This document shows, in pieces, positions 43,700 through 50,012 of a stretch of 50,012 nt of DNA. Every line of letters begins with the position of its first letter. Position 1 is the first letter of the stretch. Made by a program: the position numbers and the translations under genes. Source of the DNA: Flavobacteriales bacterium (GTDB taxonomy: Bacteria; Bacteroidota; Bacteroidia; Flavobacteriales; Weeksellaceae); contig CAAGLV010000217.1 in assembly GCA_900770875.1 (NCBI GenBank), positions 1-50,012 of the forward strand, in the 5' to 3' direction. The notes beneath the pieces were generated by a model, which saw only the letters and a list, made by a program, of their open reading frames with translations, ran no database searches and had not been told where the DNA came from.

Positions 43700-44321
43700 A
43701 ATCCAAAACCCAAACTAAATAATAATCGCCTACCATTTTATAATATGCCGTAAATTTTTGACTTTTATTTTGATCCGAAATCCAACAGACAATCGGTTTA
43801 TTTTCTTCTAACTCAAAAGCCTCTACACGATAATGATGCAAAAAATTCCAAAGATTTCCACCATTTAATTTATATAATCCTTCCTTAATTCCCCAAATAA
43901 TATGCAAATATTCAATCTCGTTTGCTGTTGGCAACCATTCTTGTTCGTCTAATCGAACAAATTTATTTTTAATGTTTGCAATTTTATGAGGACGCGAAAG
44001 CTCGATATCAATTCCGATCGAAAAAGGACTAACACCAACAGCCACTTTTCCGTACGAATGCGTAATCGAAATCTCTTTATTTGTCGGTAAAAATGGTTTT
44101 CCCTTCTCATCATAATTTACATCATAATCCAATCCCAACTCTTTTAAACAAGCTCTCAATCCTAAATATTCTCGGGCTTGCTTTGGGCGTAAATTGGCAT
44201 ATTTTTTTAATCTATAATCATTTAGTTGTAAAAAATCCAACAATTCGTCGTCGGATTCGCTTACTTCCCAAGTAATGATTTTAACAAGATCTGGTTTATT
44301 GATATAATCGATGATAGGCAT
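43692..44321 (-). CDS. 4'-phosphopantetheinyl transferase, Sfp type
   Basis: The 209-residue protein has the Sfp-type signatures ISITHSYGKVAVGVSP, GIDIELSRPHKI (Mg-binding acidic residues) and WGIKEGLYKLNGG (the WxxKEAxxK motif, here with Gly in place of Ala). It moves the phosphopantetheine arm from CoA onto carrier proteins. No polyketide or peptide synthetase is in the window; in many Bacteroidota such a gene may serve fatty-acid or flexirubin/aryl-polyene carrier proteins. It heads an operon with pnuC and a BI-1 gene and is divergent from ahcY. Confidence 0.9.
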   Translation of the reverse strand: MPIIDYINKPDLVKIITWEVSESDDELLDFLQLNDYRLKKYANLRPKQAREYLGLRACLKELGLDYDVNYDEKGKPFLPTNKEISITHSYGKVAVGVSPFSIGIDIELSRPHKIANIKNKFVRLDEQEWLPTANEIEYLHIIWGIKEGLYKLNGGNLWNFLHHYRVEAFELEENKPIVCWISDQNKSQKFTAYYKMVGDYYLVWVLDYE

Positions 44322-44344
44322 TTTTAAAATCGTAATTTAGTTTG

Positions 44345-44352
44345 TAACTTTG
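44345..44352 (+). promoter_or_regulatory. promoter -7 box of ahcY
   Basis: TAACTTTG (44345-44352) matches TAnnTTTG exactly. TTTT lies 19 bases upstream in place of the TTTG -33 element. The ahcY ATG is 33 bases after the box. Confidence 0.7.
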
Positions 44353-44384
44353 CTTACTTTAATATATGTTAAATATATCATTTG

Positions 44385-45698
44385 ATGGATACAAATACGC
44401 AATACATTCCATACAAAGTTAAAGATATTTCTTTAGCTGAGTGGGGAAGAAAGGAAATTACGTTGGCCGAGGCTGAGATGCCTGGGTTAATGGCTATCCG
44501 TGAAGAGTATAAAGCGGCTCAACCATTGAAAGGTGCTCGCATTGCGGGTTGTCTACACATGACAATCCAAACTGCAGTATTAATCGAGACGTTAGTTGCT
44601 TTAGGAGCTGATGTAACATGGTCGTCATGTAACATCTTCTCTACACAAGATCATGCTGCTGCTGCAATTGCTGCTGCTGGTATTCCTGTGTATGCTTGGA
44701 AAGGGATGAACGAAGAGGAATTCGACTGGTGTATCGAACAAACATTATTCTTCGGTGAAGATCGCAAACCATTAAACATGATTTTGGATGATGGTGGAGA
44801 CTTAACGAATATGGTGATTGACCGTTACCCAGAGTTAGTTGCTGAGATTAAAGGATTATCAGAAGAAACAACTACAGGAGTTCACCGTCTTTACGAAAGA
44901 ATGGAGAAAGGTACTTTACCGATGCCTGCAATTAACGTAAACGACTCTGTTACTAAATCGAAATTCGATAACAAGTACGGATGTCGCGAGTCTGCTGTGG
45001 ATGCTATTAAGCGTGCAACAGACTTAATGATTGCTGGTAAACGTGTAGTAGTATGTGGTTTTGGTGATGTTGGTAAAGGTACAGCGGCTTCTTTCCGTGG
45101 TGCTGGAGCTATCGTTACAGTTACAGAAATCGACCCAATTTGTGCTTTACAAGCTTCTATGGAAGGTTACGAAGTAAAAAGATTAGATTCTGTTGTTGCT
45201 AACGCAGATATCATTATTACAACAACTGGTAACTTTGGAATTGTTCGTGCAGAACACTTTGAGAAAATGAAAGACAAAGTAATTGTATGTAACATTGGAC
45301 ACTTCGATAACGAAATCGATATGGCTTGGTTAAATGCAAATTACGGAGACACTAAAGAGGAAATTAAACCTCAAGTTGACAAATACAACATCAACGGAAA
45401 TGATATCATCATTTTAGCTGAAGGTCGTTTAGTTAACTTAGGATGTGCTACAGGGCACCCATCTTTCGTGATGTCAAACTCTTTCTCTAACCAAACTTTA
45501 GCGCAAATCGAATTATGGACTAACGCTGATGCTTACGAAAACAAAGTTTATACTTTACCTAAGCATTTAGACGAAAAAGTTGCAGAATTACACTTAGCTA
45601 AATTAGGAGTTGAATTAGAAAAGTTATCACCTGAACAAGCTGCTTATATCGGTGTTACAGTTGATGGACCTTTCAAACCAGAATATTATAGATATTAA
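44385..45698 (+). CDS. ahcY: adenosylhomocysteinase (S-adenosyl-L-homocysteine hydrolase)
   Basis: The protein has 437 residues from the ATG at 44385; the preceding codon is TTG and would add only one residue. Signatures are HMTIQTAVLIETLVALGA near the N-terminus, SCNIFSTQDHAAAAI, the NAD-binding VVVCGFGDVGKGTAA (about 220) and the C-terminal DGPFKPEYYRY ending used for NAD binding. It splits S-adenosylhomocysteine to adenosine and homocysteine and closes the methyl cycle. The pyrimidine-ending and ACT/GCT-rich codons look like those of a highly expressed gene. It has its own promoter and terminator. Confidence 0.97.
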   Translation: MDTNTQYIPYKVKDISLAEWGRKEITLAEAEMPGLMAIREEYKAAQPLKGARIAGCLHMTIQTAVLIETLVALGADVTWSSCNIFSTQDHAAAAIAAAGIPVYAWKGMNEEEFDWCIEQTLFFGEDRKPLNMILDDGGDLTNMVIDRYPELVAEIKGLSEETTTGVHRLYERMEKGTLPMPAINVNDSVTKSKFDNKYGCRESAVDAIKRATDLMIAGKRVVVCGFGDVGKGTAASFRGAGAIVTVTEIDPICALQASMEGYEVKRLDSVVANADIIITTTGNFGIVRAEHFEKMKDKVIVCNIGHFDNEIDMAWLNANYGDTKEEIKPQVDKYNINGNDIIILAEGRLVNLGCATGHPSFVMSNSFSNQTLAQIELWTNADAYENKVYTLPKHLDEKVAELHLAKLGVELEKLSPEQAAYIGVTVDGPFKPEYYRY

Positions 45699-45752
45699 TC
45701 ATTTTAAATTAGTTTTTATTTGAATTAGAAAAAAAATACGCTTAACTATATA

Positions 45753-45777
45753 GCCCTCGCCCTGAACAAGCGAGGGC
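45753..45777 (+). terminator. terminator of ahcY
   Basis: GCCCTCGC (45753-45760) pairs with GCGAGGGC (45770-45777), the most GC-rich stem in the window, followed on the plus strand by a long T run. Confidence 0.95.
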
Positions 45778-45914
45778 ATTTTTTTTGTGAAAATTAAATC
45801 CTAAAACCATAAACTTCTTCTTTTTTATACAACAATAAATAAACGATACTATTTTGAGCATTATCTTTAGCAGCACAAATTTTCATTTCAAAACAAAATA
45901 AAACTCAAAATACA

Positions 45915-47540
45915 ATGAAATCGTTTATCAATCGTCCCGAAGATATTGTAAAAGAAGCCATCGACGGACTTTTAATCAATAATAAATTAGCCAAATTAGA
46001 TCGTTTTCCAGAAATTAAAGTGGTTGTTCGTAAAGATTGGGACAAATCAAGAGTAGCTTTAGTTTCGGGTGGAGGATCGGGACATGAACCATCTCACGCT
46101 GGTTTTGTTGGCGAAGGAATGTTAACTGCTGCTGTTTGTGGCGAAGTTTTCGCTTCTCCTTCTGTAGACGCCGTTTTATCGGCAATTTTAGCCGTTACTG
46201 GCGAAGCTGGTTGTTTATTAATCATTAAAAATTATACAGGCGATCGTTTAAATTTTGGATTAGCAGCCGAGCAAGCACGTGCTTTGGGTTATAATGTAGA
46301 AACTGTAATTATTGGCGATGATATTGCTTTAGGAAACGATGTAAAACAACGTGGAATTTCGGGAACTGTTTTCGTACATAAAATTGCTGGATATTATGCT
46401 GCACAAGGTAAATCATTAGCAGAAGTGGCACAAATTGCACAAGAAGTTATTGATAACACTGCTTCTATTGGATTAGCTTTAACCGAATGCCAAATGTTTG
46501 GCGGACATAAAGAAATTCGATTAAAAGAAAACGAAGCCGAATTAGGTTTAGGAATTCATGGTGAACCCGGAGCAGAAGTTATTGATTTATCGTCGGCTAA
46601 CGAATTAATGAACATCACCACTAAAAAGCTTGAAGATTTTTATCAAAACAACACCGATAAATACGCTGTTTTAATTAACAACTTAGGTACAGTTACACCA
46701 ATCGAAATGAATGTTTTAGCGAATGCATTTACTAAAACTGATTTCGCTAAACAAACCGAATATATTGTTGGACCAGGTTCGTTTATGACCGCTTTAAATA
46801 TGATTGGTTTTTCGTTATCTGCCATCAAATTAACGCCAATAATTAAAGAAGGATTATTAGCCGAAGTTGAGCCACAAGCTTGGATTAAAGCACAAGCCTT
46901 ACAAATTCCTGCAACAGTTACTACACCTCAGTTAACAACTTTATTGCCTTTTGAAGCTTCTGCTAACGAAACAACAAAACAATTAATTACTAAAATTGCC
47001 AATACATTTATCGAAATCGAACAAGAAATAAATGCTTTAGATGCTAAAGTTGGTGATGGCGATGCAGGTGCAACATTTGCTTCAGCGTCACAAACCATTT
47101 TAAAATTAATCGATCAATTGCCTTTAAATAATGTAGCTCATTTATTAGAAAGCATCGGACGAATTTTTTCGCGCGAAGCTGGCGGATCGAGTGGTGTTTT
47201 AATGTCGATATTATTTACCGGTGCTGCCAATACGTTCGAAACAGAACCTCATCTAGGAAAAGCATTATTAGGCGGATTAAATAAAATGAAAGAATATGGT
47301 GGCGCTAAAGTTGGCGACCGAACAATGATTGACGCTTTAGAACCTGCTTTCACTTTACTTGCCGAAAATAAATCAATCGAAGAAGCTGCTAAAGCGGCTC
47401 GAATTGGAACTGAAAATACAAAAACAATTAAGAAAACCTTATACGGACGCTCTTCTTATATTCCTGAAGAATTATTAAACGGAATACAAGATCCCGGAGC
47501 CGAAGCCATGACTAAAGTTTTTGAAGCTTTAGCCAAATAA
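45915..47540 (+). CDS. dihydroxyacetone kinase, fused DhaK-DhaL (ATP-dependent type)
   Basis: A 541-residue one-chain enzyme. The DhaK domain (1 to about 330) has GGGSGHEPSHAG (from residue 52) and H215 in LGIHGEPGA, the residue that covalently binds dihydroxyacetone. The DhaL domain (about 350-541) has three aspartates, D376, D381 and D383 (DAKVGDGDAG), which bind Mg-ATP. The fused layout and lack of a DhaM partner fit the ATP-dependent form, as in Citrobacter, rather than the PTS-dependent form. It phosphorylates dihydroxyacetone, or possibly another triose, for glycolysis. No glycerol dehydrogenase gene is nearby. Confidence 0.92.
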   Translation: MKSFINRPEDIVKEAIDGLLINNKLAKLDRFPEIKVVVRKDWDKSRVALVSGGGSGHEPSHAGFVGEGMLTAAVCGEVFASPSVDAVLSAILAVTGEAGCLLIIKNYTGDRLNFGLAAEQARALGYNVETVIIGDDIALGNDVKQRGISGTVFVHKIAGYYAAQGKSLAEVAQIAQEVIDNTASIGLALTECQMFGGHKEIRLKENEAELGLGIHGEPGAEVIDLSSANELMNITTKKLEDFYQNNTDKYAVLINNLGTVTPIEMNVLANAFTKTDFAKQTEYIVGPGSFMTALNMIGFSLSAIKLTPIIKEGLLAEVEPQAWIKAQALQIPATVTTPQLTTLLPFEASANETTKQLITKIANTFIEIEQEINALDAKVGDGDAGATFASASQTILKLIDQLPLNNVAHLLESIGRIFSREAGGSSGVLMSILFTGAANTFETEPHLGKALLGGLNKMKEYGGAKVGDRTMIDALEPAFTLLAENKSIEEAAKAARIGTENTKTIKKTLYGRSSYIPEELLNGIQDPGAEAMTKVFEALAK

Positions 47541-47545
47541 AAACG

Positions 47546-47577
47546 AAAAAGCATCATCTTAAAAGATGATGCTTTTT
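47546..47577. terminator. bidirectional terminator
   Basis: AAAAAGCATCATCTT (47546-47560) and its exact complement at 47563-47577 form a 15-bp stem (a few central pairs open as the loop). A-tract and T-tract flank it, so it can serve both the DhaKL gene (plus) and the convergent minus-strand unit. Confidence 0.92.
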
Positions 47578-48159
47578 TTATTCTTCGAGTTGATTTAAAA
47601 CTTCTTCTAATTCTAATAATGGTTTTTTATATAATTTATTGATCCACCATTTTAACATCCAAATACAGAATACTACATATATAGGTACAAAAATTATCAT
47701 AAAAATGATATCATAATTAGCTAAACTCCTTGAGTTTTTTTCAATAATAACCGCTCCTAAAAATAAAATACCTAATACACATAACGTATAAGTATATAAA
47801 CTAAAAATCGTTATTGATGATTTAAAGTTATAATAAAACCAATTAATATTTCTTAATGAATTATATTCTAATTTATAAGACGAGTTATAAAATTTTACCA
47901 AATAAAATAACGGAACAACCATTATTAAACAAATACAAGTAACAATCCACCATATAATCGGAAAGTTTAAATCAAATAGAAATGGATAGGCAATTATTAT
48001 TGGAAACGAAGTAAGTTGAAAGTAAAAATCTTTTTTCATCACCTTTCTAACTTTGTCTATAATCGTATTCGCTTCTTGTTTTTTATCAAATTCAGGATTA
48101 ACCTCTACCTCATCTGTAGGCTGATTATCCCATTGTTTTTTTAATTCATCAAAATTCAT
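47578..48159 (-). CDS. uncharacterised four-helix membrane protein, possible anti-sigma partner
   Basis: No family recognised. The 193-residue protein has a charged N-terminal cytoplasmic segment (about 1-45, MNFDELKKQWDNQ and DKKQEANTIIDKVRKVMKKD) and four hydrophobic helices (about 48-66, 68-90, 112-135, 145-172). A short acidic tail follows (LLELEEVLNQLEE). It overlaps the end of the ECF sigma gene by 11 bases, which signals translational coupling. Genes placed this way after ECF sigma factors often encode membrane anti-sigma factors. The layout of a short soluble N-terminus plus helices fits that, but it lacks the ZAS zinc-binding motif, so the role is inferred. Confidence 0.8.
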   Translation of the reverse strand: MNFDELKKQWDNQPTDEVEVNPEFDKKQEANTIIDKVRKVMKKDFYFQLTSFPIIIAYPFLFDLNFPIIWWIVTCICLIMVVPLFYLVKFYNSSYKLEYNSLRNINWFYYNFKSSITIFSLYTYTLCVLGILFLGAVIIEKNSRSLANYDIIFMIIFVPIYVVFCIWMLKWWINKLYKKPLLELEEVLNQLEE

Positions 48160-48652
48160 AGCCGTAATTTTTTATGATTGTTTGTAGTTTGTCTTTTGTT
48201 CTGTTTAACTTCACTCGGGCATTTCCTTCTGTAATCCCAAGATTTTGTCCAATTTCTTTATGGCTTTGCCCTTCTAAAAACAGAAAGATCAACGCTTTCT
48301 CTACTTTACTTAATTCGTGTACTGCACGATAAAAAAGAGCTAACTGCGTTTCTTTTTCTCCAGAATCGTGTTCTTCTACGCGATCTATATTCTCTAAAAA
48401 AGTAAAACGAGATTCTTTTTTCTTTTCTTGTTTAAAATAAGTAAGCGCAGTATTTAAAGAAACACGATACATCCAAGTCGAAAACTGACTATTTCCTTCA
48501 AAACGTTCGTACGATTTCCATAATTGTAAAACAATTTCTTGCACCAAATCATTACGATCTTCGGCATCGTCCATATACATTCTGGAGACTTTATGTAAAA
48601 TTCCTTTATGTTGTTCAATGAGATTTAAAAACTCGTGTTGCTTTGCTTTCAA
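48149..48652 (-). CDS. ECF-type RNA polymerase sigma factor
   Basis: The 167-residue protein has sigma region 2 (about 8-80, with DRNDLVQEIVLQLWKSYERF and STWMYRVSLNTALTYFK) and region 4 (about 110-160, LSKVEKALIFLFLEGQSHKEIG and ITEGNARVKLNRTKDKL). It lacks regions 1 and 3, as is normal for ECF sigma factors. The start is TTG at 48652, because a TAA lies immediately upstream in frame. The next ATG would remove part of region 2. It lies between the TraB-like gene (12-base gap) and the membrane protein gene (11-base overlap). Confidence 0.93.
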   Translation of the reverse strand: MKAKQHEFLNLIEQHKGILHKVSRMYMDDAEDRNDLVQEIVLQLWKSYERFEGNSQFSTWMYRVSLNTALTYFKQEKKKESRFTFLENIDRVEEHDSGEKETQLALFYRAVHELSKVEKALIFLFLEGQSHKEIGQNLGITEGNARVKLNRTKDKLQTIIKNYGYEF

Positions 48653-48664
48653 TTATCCTATCAA

Positions 48665-49501
48665 TTAAAAAACCGGAGTAACTTGGTATCCTTTTGCCTT
48701 TAATAATTCAATTAATCCTTTATCCCCAGATAAATGAGCCGATCCTACTGCAATTAATGTTGATTGATTAGTAATGATAGATGGTATTCTATCTGCCCAT
48801 TTTTCATTTCTTTCTACCATTAATATTTCGTATAAATCCGGAATAGATGCCGAATATTTTTTCATTTCTTCATCTAAGCCTTTAATATCTTCAGCTTGAT
48901 ATAATCGATTAATTTTCTCGAAAATTGTCTTAAATTCTTCCGAACTTAATTCTTTTATCGTTTTCACCATTTCTTTCGTATCTACAAAACGATCTAAATA
49001 ATCATATTGTTCTTTTACTGTAGATAATCCTTGCATTGGTTTTTGATTAGCCGAATAATAAGAAATAATTTCTTGCTCGAAACTTGTTAACGAACACGGA
49101 AACGAATTTTGCATCAACATACTCATTACAATCATAGGTTTTAACTGATCGAAAGCAGCCAAACCTGCACCGTAATTTTTTGTTAATTGATCGTTTAAAT
49201 AAATCGAATCTGCTTTAGATAATTGACTACTTATAGTACGATCGCTAATCATATTTGCTTGCATCTCGGCCATAAAATTCAGATTCCCCATATCAATTTC
49301 AAAAATCGCTTGTTCAGTATTAGCCATTGCATCAGATAATTTAGGTTTCATCTCGAATTGATCTTTACAAATCATATGTACTGTACCAAATAAATACGAT
49401 GGCGATTTTAATCCATTCCCTTCAATTTTCCATAATAAAGAGTTCTGACAAAATACTACCGAAACAATTAATAAGCATAAAATTGAGATTACTTTCTTCA
49501 T
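48665..49501 (-). CDS. TraB/GumN family protein, exported
   Basis: The protein has 278 residues from the ATG at 49501. A TTG 12 codons upstream would add MYCLILTYKINT ahead of a normal signal peptide (MKKVISILCLLIVSVVFCQ) and is rejected. Family motifs are LLWKIEGNG, SYLFGTVHMICKDQ with its conserved GTxH, the central ERNEKWADRI, and the C-terminal GSAHLSGDKGLIELL. TraB/GumN proteins resemble metalloproteases of the Tiki type, with GTxH and GxxH as likely metal ligands. The target is unknown. It lies 12 bases upstream of the sigma factor and may be cotranscribed. Confidence 0.9.
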   Translation of the reverse strand: MKKVISILCLLIVSVVFCQNSLLWKIEGNGLKSPSYLFGTVHMICKDQFEMKPKLSDAMANTEQAIFEIDMGNLNFMAEMQANMISDRTISSQLSKADSIYLNDQLTKNYGAGLAAFDQLKPMIVMSMLMQNSFPCSLTSFEQEIISYYSANQKPMQGLSTVKEQYDYLDRFVDTKEMVKTIKELSSEEFKTIFEKINRLYQAEDIKGLDEEMKKYSASIPDLYEILMVERNEKWADRIPSIITNQSTLIAVGSAHLSGDKGLIELLKAKGYQVTPVF

Positions 49502-49560
49502 AGTGTTAATTTTATAAGTTAGTATAAGGCAATACAAAACGTTACAAAAAAAAAATAAAA

Positions 49561-49589
49561 AAAGGAACTCAATCCTATTGAATCCCTTT
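49561..49589 (-). terminator. terminator of the NUDIX gene
   Basis: Arms 49561-49573 and 49577-49589 pair at 11 of 13 positions with a 3-base loop. On the minus strand a run of T follows. It separates the NUDIX gene from the TraB-like gene. Confidence 0.72.
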
Positions 49590-49622
49590 ATTTATGAAAT
49601 ATTCTGTTGATAAAAAATAATT

Positions 49623-50012
49623 TTAAAATTCCATTTTTAACCAAATCGGTAAACTAAATTCGGCCAATAAATGCGCTAATTGATACGTGTGATAATCCTC
49701 TTTCGTGACCCAAGCCATTTCTTCTATCTCTGATGCTATTTTAAGCTCTTCTAAAGACATTAATTGCACATAAAACACATTCGCATGCACTTCTGTATTT
49801 GTTTCGTTAACAGCTTTTGTAGTATGTTGACCTAGAAATGAAACCTGATGTTGATTAATATCTATATTGATTTCCTCCAAAAATTCACGTTTCAGAGTTT
49901 CTATTGGCTCTTCGGTACCATCTATTTTCCCCCCAACCATCTGAAAGTATTTTGACCCTTTTTTACGAACAGCTAACATTTTTCCTTTAGTATCGGTTAC
50001 CAAAGCATTTGC
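49623..50012 (-). CDS. NUDIX hydrolase, 5' end cut by window edge
   Basis: The open frame continues to the last base without a start (residues ANA lie upstream of an internal TTG at 50003), so the gene begins outside the window. About 129 residues are visible. The NUDIX box is complete: GKIDGTEEPIETLKREFLEE followed by INI, matching GX5EX7REUXEEXGU except Asn for the last Gly. It hydrolyses a nucleoside diphosphate linked to another group. The preceding MLAVRKKGSKYFQMVGG matches the typical lead-in. The substrate is unknown; the small size suggests an ADP-ribose, (d)NTP or cap-like substrate. Confidence 0.88.
   Translation of the reverse strand, partial: ANALVTDTKGKMLAVRKKGSKYFQMVGGKIDGTEEPIETLKREFLEEINIDINQHQVSFLGQHTTKAVNETNTEVHANVFYVQLMSLEELKIASEIEEMAWVTKEDYHTYQLAHLLAEFSLPIWLKMEF

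Noticed and set aside
45781..45914. Small RNA or riboswitch between ahcY and the DhaKL gene
   Set aside because: No conserved fold or GC-rich structure beyond the ahcY terminator could be seen.
49502..49537. Longer TraB-like protein from an upstream TTG
   Set aside because: It would bury the signal peptide behind 12 residues; the ATG at 49501 fits.
49623..50003. NUDIX gene complete with a TTG start at 50003
   Set aside because: The frame stays open to the window edge and the NUDIX fold needs residues upstream, so it is a cut gene.

Overview
The window is about 50 kb of AT-rich chromosome from a member of the Bacteroidota, class Flavobacteriia. A Weeksellaceae genus such as Empedobacter is my best guess, but I could not test it. 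The grounds are: tyrosine-rich outer-membrane proteins, a SusC/SusD pair, a type IX secretion plug protein, a fused alpha/beta 2-oxoacid dehydrogenase E1, promoters of the Bacteroidota type (TTTG, 19 bases, TAnnTTTG), and the gene order rpsU-xerC-hpf-tRNA-Thr-tRNA-Tyr. No phage, insertion sequence, CRISPR array or rRNA is visible. Nearly every base is explained by ordinary chromosomal genes.

Layout. Bases 1-1890 hold the translation-related cluster, all on the minus strand: rpsU, xerC, hpf and two tRNAs, with two textbook promoters and a terminator placed just before xerC. Bases 1900-6600 hold an acyl-CoA dehydrogenase, an OmpW-like porin, a cation diffusion facilitator and P5C dehydrogenase. 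Bases 6780-14140 (minus) hold a tightly linked pair of uncharacterised envelope proteins, the T9SS plug protein and the fused E1. Bases 14250-18000 (plus) hold an M16 peptidase and an uncharacterised coiled-coil protein. A solitary methyltransferase follows.

Bases 19890-41340 are one alpha-glucan (maltodextrin/starch) utilisation locus. The plus-strand arm encodes SusC, SusD and a SusE/F-like binding lipoprotein. The minus-strand arm encodes a LacI-type regulator, an MFS sugar transporter, beta-phosphoglucomutase, GH65 maltose phosphorylase, a SusA-like GH13, GH97, GH31 and two lipoprotein GH13 enzymes. The expected flow is outer-membrane capture by SusC/D/E, periplasmic hydrolysis by GH13, GH97 and GH31, inner-membrane import of maltose by the MFS carrier, then phosphorolysis by GH65 and conversion of beta-glucose-1-phosphate by PgmB. 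Two LacI-like operator candidates sit in front of the two arms, and two spacers inside the locus are packed with short repeats.

Bases 41500-50012 are housekeeping: a LOG-family protein, an Sfp-type phosphopantetheinyl transferase/PnuC/Bax-inhibitor operon, AhcY behind a clear promoter, a one-chain dihydroxyacetone kinase, a TraB-like protein with an ECF sigma factor and a four-helix membrane protein, and a NUDIX hydrolase cut by the window edge.

I did not find a convincing undescribed system. The best leads are the unknown gene pair at 6782-10304, the ECF sigma/four-helix membrane protein unit, and the regulatory and repeat architecture of the alpha-glucan locus.
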